Origin: JAKBCQ01 sp021807585
GTDB lineage: Bacteria; Planctomycetota; Planctomycetia; Isosphaerales; Isosphaeraceae
Length of the DNA stretch: 10,035 nucleotides
Reading direction: 5' to 3'
Assembly (NCBI GenBank): GCA_027325115.1
Contig: DAHWFG010000233.1
Location: 1 to 10,035, forward strand
Every line of letters starts with the position of its first letter. Position 1 is the first letter of the stretch. Below, one piece after another: positions 6,866-10,035 of this stretch. The notes under the pieces were generated by a model. That model did no database searches. It was given only the letters and a program-made list of their open reading frames with translations, and was not told the DNA's origin. The position numbers and the translations under genes were made by a program.

Positions 6866-8509
6866 CTAGAGCCTCGATGGATCGCGTAGCCGTCGCATTC
6901 GGTTCGTCGGATCGATCGAAGCACAACCAAGCGTTTCTTTCATCGATATAACCGTGATGAATCCCGATAAGATCGAGGAGCAGGCGGCGAAGGCGATCGC
7001 GACCCGGACGTTGAAGGCGTCGGCGAGCAGTCCCGAAAGCAAGGCGCCGAGAGCATATCCGCTATCTCTCCAAAGGCGATAAACTCCGACGATCGAGGCT
7101 CTCCGCATGGGATTCGCCTTATCCGATACCGCGGCGATCAGTGTGGGATAAACGGCGGCCGTGCCCAGCCCCAAGAACACGGAGCCTGCGATCCAGAACG
7201 AGATGCTCTTGCCGCCCGCGAACGCCGCCATACCCAAAGCCTGTGTCGTCAATCCCACGACGATCAAGCCTTTCCGTCCCCAACGATCGCTCAACACTCC
7301 CGTTGCAAGCTGCCCAAACCCCCAAACTCCCGGATAAATCGCGACCAAAAGAGCGACCTGTTGAATCGATAATCCCGCCGCCGAAAAAAGAAGCGGCAAT
7401 AGCCCCCAGGCGATCCCGTCGTTCAAGCGAGTAGCCATACCCGCCTGGCAAGCTGCGAACATATCTCGATCTCGCCAGGTCGTTTGAAATAATATGCTCA
7501 TAAACGATTCAGATGAGCAAAGTCGATCGCCGGTTCTCTCGGAAATGTCACTACTTTGCGCGATCTCGTCAGAGGCTTTCCGATCGCGGTTTTTCTTGGA
7601 AGCGTCGGTCGGATGCGTTTCGGCGACGAGAAAAAGCGATAACGTAAGGCCGAGAATCACACAGATCACTCCCGTGACAAAAGGCCAAGGACGCAGTCCG
7701 TAGGCCGTCGCGAGATAGCCTGTGAGGAGGGCGATCGCCGAGAGGGCTACATATCCCGCGCACTCGTTCAATCCCATGGCCAATCCGCGGCGGCGGGGAC
7801 CGACGATATCGATCATCATCACGACCGTCATCGACCAGCAGAGCCCCTGGTTCAACCCCAACAACACGTTCGCGAACACGACCCAACTCCATTTGGGCGC
7901 CGCCATGATTAAGAAGGGGACGGGCAAGCCGATCACCCATCCCGAGATCAAGACCGCGCGCCTGCCGAAGCGGTCCGCGAGATATCCCGCGAACAGATTC
8001 GTCACGGCCTTAACGATTCCAAAACTGATGATAAAGGTAAGAATAACCGATCGGGATATCAGCTTAAAATCACGTTCGGCGATGAGCGGAAGCAGAGTTC
8101 GTTCCATTCCCACCATCGATCCCACGAAAGCGTTGACGACCATCAGCACGAGGAACGGTCGCCACGCCGCTTTATTTGGAAGTTCAACACTCCCGCCGCC
8201 GCGCGCCCAGGCGTCCATCCCTCCTTCGAGCGAATACGCTTCAAAACCACGTGTTCGAAGCCTTTCGGCGGCGGCGAGGCTAGATCGACCCGATTCGCAA
8301 ACGGTCACGACGCGAGCGCCTACAGGCAAGCCGACGTTTGCAAGCGCGTCGGGGTCTTGGAAACTCAACACATCACGTGGGTTGTAATGAATACTTCCCG
8401 GTATGAAACCGCGCGCCCGATCGTTAGGCTCACGGAAATCGAGGATCGTCACGCAAGCGTCTCGATCAAGCCATTCGATCAAAGTCGCGGCGTCGATGAT
8501 GGTCGTCAT
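6866..8509 (-). CDS. Rhodanese domain fused to a 12-span MFS transporter
   Basis: The 547-aa protein has a rhodanese domain at about residues 1-108: LDFREPND, a HIPGA-like FIPGSIHY, and an active loop CESGRSS with the candidate persulfide cysteine C71, ending LEGGMDAW. From about residue 116 a major facilitator superfamily transporter follows, with the loop 2-3 motif GYLADRFGRRAVL and its copy in the second half, VLSDRWGRKG. A charged linker of about 40 residues separates the two six-span halves. In the family such carriers are mostly proton-driven exporters; the substrate here is unknown. ATG 8509 is chosen because the rhodanese fold begins there and it overlaps the upstream stop codon as ATGA, indicating translational coupling to the ArsR gene; AAAGGA lies about 11 nt upstream. 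An in-frame ATG at 8647 would bury the start deep in the upstream gene. The catalytic loop looks intact, so the sulfurtransferase domain may be active on the cytosolic side. Confidence 0.93.
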   Translation of the reverse strand: MTTIIDAATLIEWLDRDACVTILDFREPNDRARGFIPGSIHYNPRDVLSFQDPDALANVGLPVGARVVTVCESGRSSLAAAERLRTRGFEAYSLEGGMDAWARGGGSVELPNKAAWRPFLVLMVVNAFVGSMVGMERTLLPLIAERDFKLISRSVILTFIISFGIVKAVTNLFAGYLADRFGRRAVLISGWVIGLPVPFLIMAAPKWSWVVFANVLLGLNQGLCWSMTVVMMIDIVGPRRRGLAMGLNECAGYVALSAIALLTGYLATAYGLRPWPFVTGVICVILGLTLSLFLVAETHPTDASKKNRDRKASDEIAQSSDISERTGDRLCSSESFMSILFQTTWRDRDMFAACQAGMATRLNDGIAWGLLPLLFSAAGLSIQQVALLVAIYPGVWGFGQLATGVLSDRWGRKGLIVVGLTTQALGMAAFAGGKSISFWIAGSVFLGLGTAAVYPTLIAAVSDKANPMRRASIVGVYRLWRDSGYALGALLSGLLADAFNVRVAIAFAACSSILSGFITVISMKETLGCASIDPTNRMRRLRDPSRL

Positions 8510-9186
8510 CGGCTCTCGATCCTTTCGACCGGGAATCCGAGAGCTTGCCAATCGGGAAATCCGAGTTCGAGGCGGCTCGCGTGGTAACCTTGAGCGATGA
8601 GGATCGATATCGCCTGATCGGCGAAAACACAATACGGACCCCGGCAATAGGCGACGATTTCTTTATCCTTGGGGATTTCACCGAGTCGCTTCTCGAGCTC
8701 CGTCACGGGAATGGAGCGTGCTCCCGCGATATGGCCGAAGCGGTATTCCGACTCGGATCGGACGTCGAGAACGACGACTCCATTTGTATTGAGCCGATCG
8801 CGAAGCTCGACCAGGCCGACGGGTTCGAATGCTTTTCGATCGACAAGAAAGCTACTGACGATCCGCTCGATCTCGCCGATCCGCGCCTCCGCGAGCTTGC
8901 GCAACGCTTGCCAGACGTGAAAGACATGCTCATCGGCGATTTTGTAATAAATCGTCACTCCGTCGCGCCTTGTCGTCGCCATCCCGGCATCGCGTAGAAT
9001 CTGAAGATGTCTTGATGTATTTGATATCGACATCGACGTTTCGCGCGCAAGAGATTCGACGCTCCACTCACCCTGAGCGAGGACGTCCAATAGTTCGAGC
9101 CGACGAGCGCTCGCCAAACCGTGACCGACGCGCTCGAACTGCTCGAACAGCCGATCTTTAAACTCGCGCTTCTCATCGCTGTTCAT
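8506..9186 (-). CDS. ArsR-family transcriptional regulator with C-terminal rhodanese domain
   Basis: This 226-aa regulator has an N-terminal winged helix-turn-helix (about residues 10-100; recognition region SISNTSRHLQILRDAGM, wing TTRRDGVTIYYKI) and a rhodanese domain (about 120-220; DVRSESEY, GHIAGARSIP, active loop YCRGPYC, GFPDWQALGFPV). The only two cysteines in the protein are C181 and C186 in that loop. The helix-3 CxC metal site of classical ArsR is absent and the helix-5 site keeps only D and H of the SmtB pattern, so metal sensing through these sites looks unlikely. Inference: the loop cysteines sense sulfane sulfur or another thiol-reactive signal. ATG 9186 has AGGGAGA about 11 nt upstream; the longer frame to 9354 would cross the palindromic operator. 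It is first in an operon with the rhodanese-MFS gene (4-bp overlap) and probably represses itself and the divergent methyltransferase. Confidence 0.93.
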   Translation of the reverse strand: MNSDEKREFKDRLFEQFERVGHGLASARRLELLDVLAQGEWSVESLARETSMSISNTSRHLQILRDAGMATTRRDGVTIYYKIADEHVFHVWQALRKLAEARIGEIERIVSSFLVDRKAFEPVGLVELRDRLNTNGVVVLDVRSESEYRFGHIAGARSIPVTELEKRLGEIPKDKEIVAYCRGPYCVFADQAISILIAQGYHASRLELGFPDWQALGFPVERIESR

Positions 9187-9248
9187 TGATTGACACGTCT
9201 CCCTAAATACGACGGTCACACGGTCCGCCGTCGACTCCACGATGTACT

Positions 9249-9276
9249 TGATTATTCCATTGAATAATGGAATACT
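9249..9276 (+). promoter_or_regulatory. Putative promoter for the methyltransferase gene
   Basis: TTGATT (9249-9254) and AATACT (9271-9276) are 16 bp apart on the plus strand and enclose most of the palindrome. The -10 match is modest. The leader to ATG 9360 would be about 78 nt. Confidence 0.3.
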
Positions 9277-9280
9277 ACAA
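9251..9280 (-). promoter_or_regulatory. Putative promoter for the ArsR-rhodanese / rhodanese-MFS operon
   Basis: On the minus strand TTGTAG (9280-9275) and AATAAT (9256-9251) are 18 bp apart. The palindrome occupies the spacer and the edge of the -10 element, a classic repressor position. The leader to the ATG at 9186 would be about 58 nt. Confidence 0.4.
9253..9274. promoter_or_regulatory. Palindromic operator candidate for the ArsR-rhodanese regulator
   Basis: TATTCCATT (9253-9261) and AATGGAATA (9266-9274) are perfect 9-bp inverted repeats around the spacer GAAT. The site lies in the divergent spacer, is AT-rich against a GC-rich background, and contains ATTC/GAAT half-sites of the kind known from ArsR-family operators. 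It overlaps promoter-like elements on both strands, so binding would be expected to shut off both directions. Confidence 0.75.
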
Positions 9281-9359
9281 GAGTTCGTCCCAAATCGATC
9301 CGCTTGAATCTTAAACGGTTGTGTGATCGAAGCGAATCCGAGCCGAGAGGACAAGAGGA

Positions 9360-9992
9360 ATGGATCGGAAAAAACATTGGGATTCGGTTCACGCGCAAAG
9401 AGGGGAGACGGAGGTTAGTTGGTATGAGGTTGAGCCGCGGATGTCGCTTGATCTCATTACCGAGTTCGCCCACACGACGGCATGTCGGATCATCGATATC
9501 GGCGGCGGAGCATCGGTATTGGTCGATCGACTTCTCGATCTGGATTTCGAGAAAATCGTCGTCCTCGACATCTCCGAAACCGCGCTTGAGAAAGCCAAAT
9601 CGCGGCTGGGACTCCTTGCCGCGCGGGTTGATTGGATCGTCGCCGATGTGACCGAGACGGCGGAGATCGGCGTGTTCGATGTGTGGCACGATCGCGCCGT
9701 GTTCCATTTTTTGATCGACGCGACCGATCGGAGGAAATATGTGGAATTGGCTCTCCGATCGATCCCCGAAGGGGGACGTCTGATCGTCGCGACGTTCGCC
9801 GACGACGGCCCGCGGAGGTGCAGCGACCTCGACGTCGTCGGGTATAACGCCGAGTCGTTATCCTCCGAGTTCGGTCCTGGATTTACGCTCATCAAAGAAA
9901 CGCGAGCGACTCATACGACCCCGTGGGGAAAGCCGCAAGCCTTTTTCCACGGTGTCTTTCAACGAGTCGACAACCAATTTATACATAAATAG
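9360..9992 (+). CDS. Class I SAM-dependent methyltransferase
   Basis: This 210-aa protein opens with KHWDSVHAQRG and VSWYE..P..SL, a signature of a widespread small bacterial methyltransferase group. Motif I, IIDIGGGAS (about residues 44-52), binds S-adenosylmethionine; VVLDIS (about 63-68) carries the acidic residue that contacts the ribose; WIVADVTE and VWHDRAVFHFL are later Rossmann-core motifs, followed by GGRLIVATFADDGP. The acceptor is unknown; no membrane span or signal is seen, so it acts in the cytoplasm. AGAGGA lies 8 nt before ATG 9360. It diverges from the ArsR-rhodanese operon and shares its control region, suggesting a role in the same response, perhaps methylation of a toxic thiol, sulfur or metalloid compound (inference). 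Another gene begins 20 bp downstream. Confidence 0.9.
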   Translation: MDRKKHWDSVHAQRGETEVSWYEVEPRMSLDLITEFAHTTACRIIDIGGGASVLVDRLLDLDFEKIVVLDISETALEKAKSRLGLLAARVDWIVADVTETAEIGVFDVWHDRAVFHFLIDATDRRKYVELALRSIPEGGRLIVATFADDGPRRCSDLDVVGYNAESLSSEFGPGFTLIKETRATHTTPWGKPQAFFHGVFQRVDNQFIHK

Positions 9993-9997
9993 TATAG

Positions 9998-10004
9998 AAA
10001 GGAG
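9998..10004 (+). promoter_or_regulatory. Ribosome binding site of the gene at the right edge
   Basis: AAAGGAG lies 8 nt before ATG 10013. The strong site supports a real gene start and co-transcription with the methyltransferase. Confidence 0.6.
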
Positions 10005-10012
10005 AAGAATCG

Positions 10013-10035
10013 ATGCGAAAAGTTTTTGTATTGAG
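10013..10035 (+). CDS. Start of an unidentified gene, 3' truncated by the window edge
   Basis: Only seven codons are visible, reading MRKVFVL. A strong Shine-Dalgarno sequence precedes the ATG and only 20 bp separate it from the methyltransferase stop, so it is probably the second gene of that operon. The basic start followed by hydrophobic residues could be the beginning of a signal peptide or simply a first beta-strand. No function can be assigned. Confidence 0.5.

Noticed and set aside
7722..8387. Open frame of 221 codons on the plus strand
   Set aside because: It is antisense to the MFS gene, whose motifs are clear, and its translation shows no family features.
8510..8647. N-terminal extension of the rhodanese-MFS gene to ATG 8647
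   Set aside because: It overlaps the end of the ArsR-rhodanese gene by 46 codons and is an Arg/Pro/Ser-rich stretch; ATG 8509 at the ATGA overlap begins just before the rhodanese fold.
9187..9354. N-terminal extension of the ArsR-rhodanese gene to ATG 9354
   Set aside because: It would cover the palindromic operator and promoter elements; the winged helix begins shortly after ATG 9186, which has its own ribosome site.

Overview
The window reads as chromosomal DNA of a GC-rich bacterium, most likely a planctomycete. The reasons are the style of the proteins: a long Pro/Ala-rich low-complexity PpiC protein, a GT39-type glycosyltransferase with the C-terminal 'SNLDWGQD' block often seen in planctomycetes, and a stand-alone PUA-type glutamate 5-kinase with a non-obvious start. 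This is an inference from protein style; the window has no rRNA or marker gene that proves it. No tRNA, rRNA, CRISPR array, transposase or phage gene is visible.

Layout, left to right. (1) Bases 1-1787 (+) hold the 3' part of a gene for a parvulin-type peptidyl-prolyl isomerase. Its upstream part is a 54-bp tandem repeat that runs off the left edge. (2) Bases 1788-1963 are a spacer with a weak terminator-like hairpin, a promoter-like pair and a strong leader hairpin. They precede a 665-aa multi-membrane-span glycosyltransferase (1964-3961, +). (3) A convergent 445-aa membrane-anchored protein of unknown function follows (4010-5347, -), perhaps AsmA-like. (4) After a divergent spacer comes proB, glutamate 5-kinase (5662-6828, +).

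(5) The right third is the most interesting part. An ArsR-family regulator fused to a rhodanese domain (8506-9186, -) overlaps by 4 bp a second gene (6866-8509, -) that encodes a rhodanese domain fused to a 12-span MFS transporter. A class I SAM-dependent methyltransferase (9360-9992, +) diverges from them, followed 20 bp later by the start of another gene (10013 onward, +). The 173-bp divergent spacer carries a perfect 9-4-9 palindrome that overlaps promoter-like elements on both strands and is the obvious candidate operator.

Taken together, the right third looks like a self-contained, stress- or sulfur-responsive module: a sensor whose only cysteines lie in its rhodanese active loop, an exporter carrying its own rhodanese domain, and a methyltransferase under the same control region. 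The ligand and the transported compound cannot be read from the sequence. The palindrome CGATCG is strikingly over-represented (about 50 copies by eye), but nearly absent from the isomerase gene.
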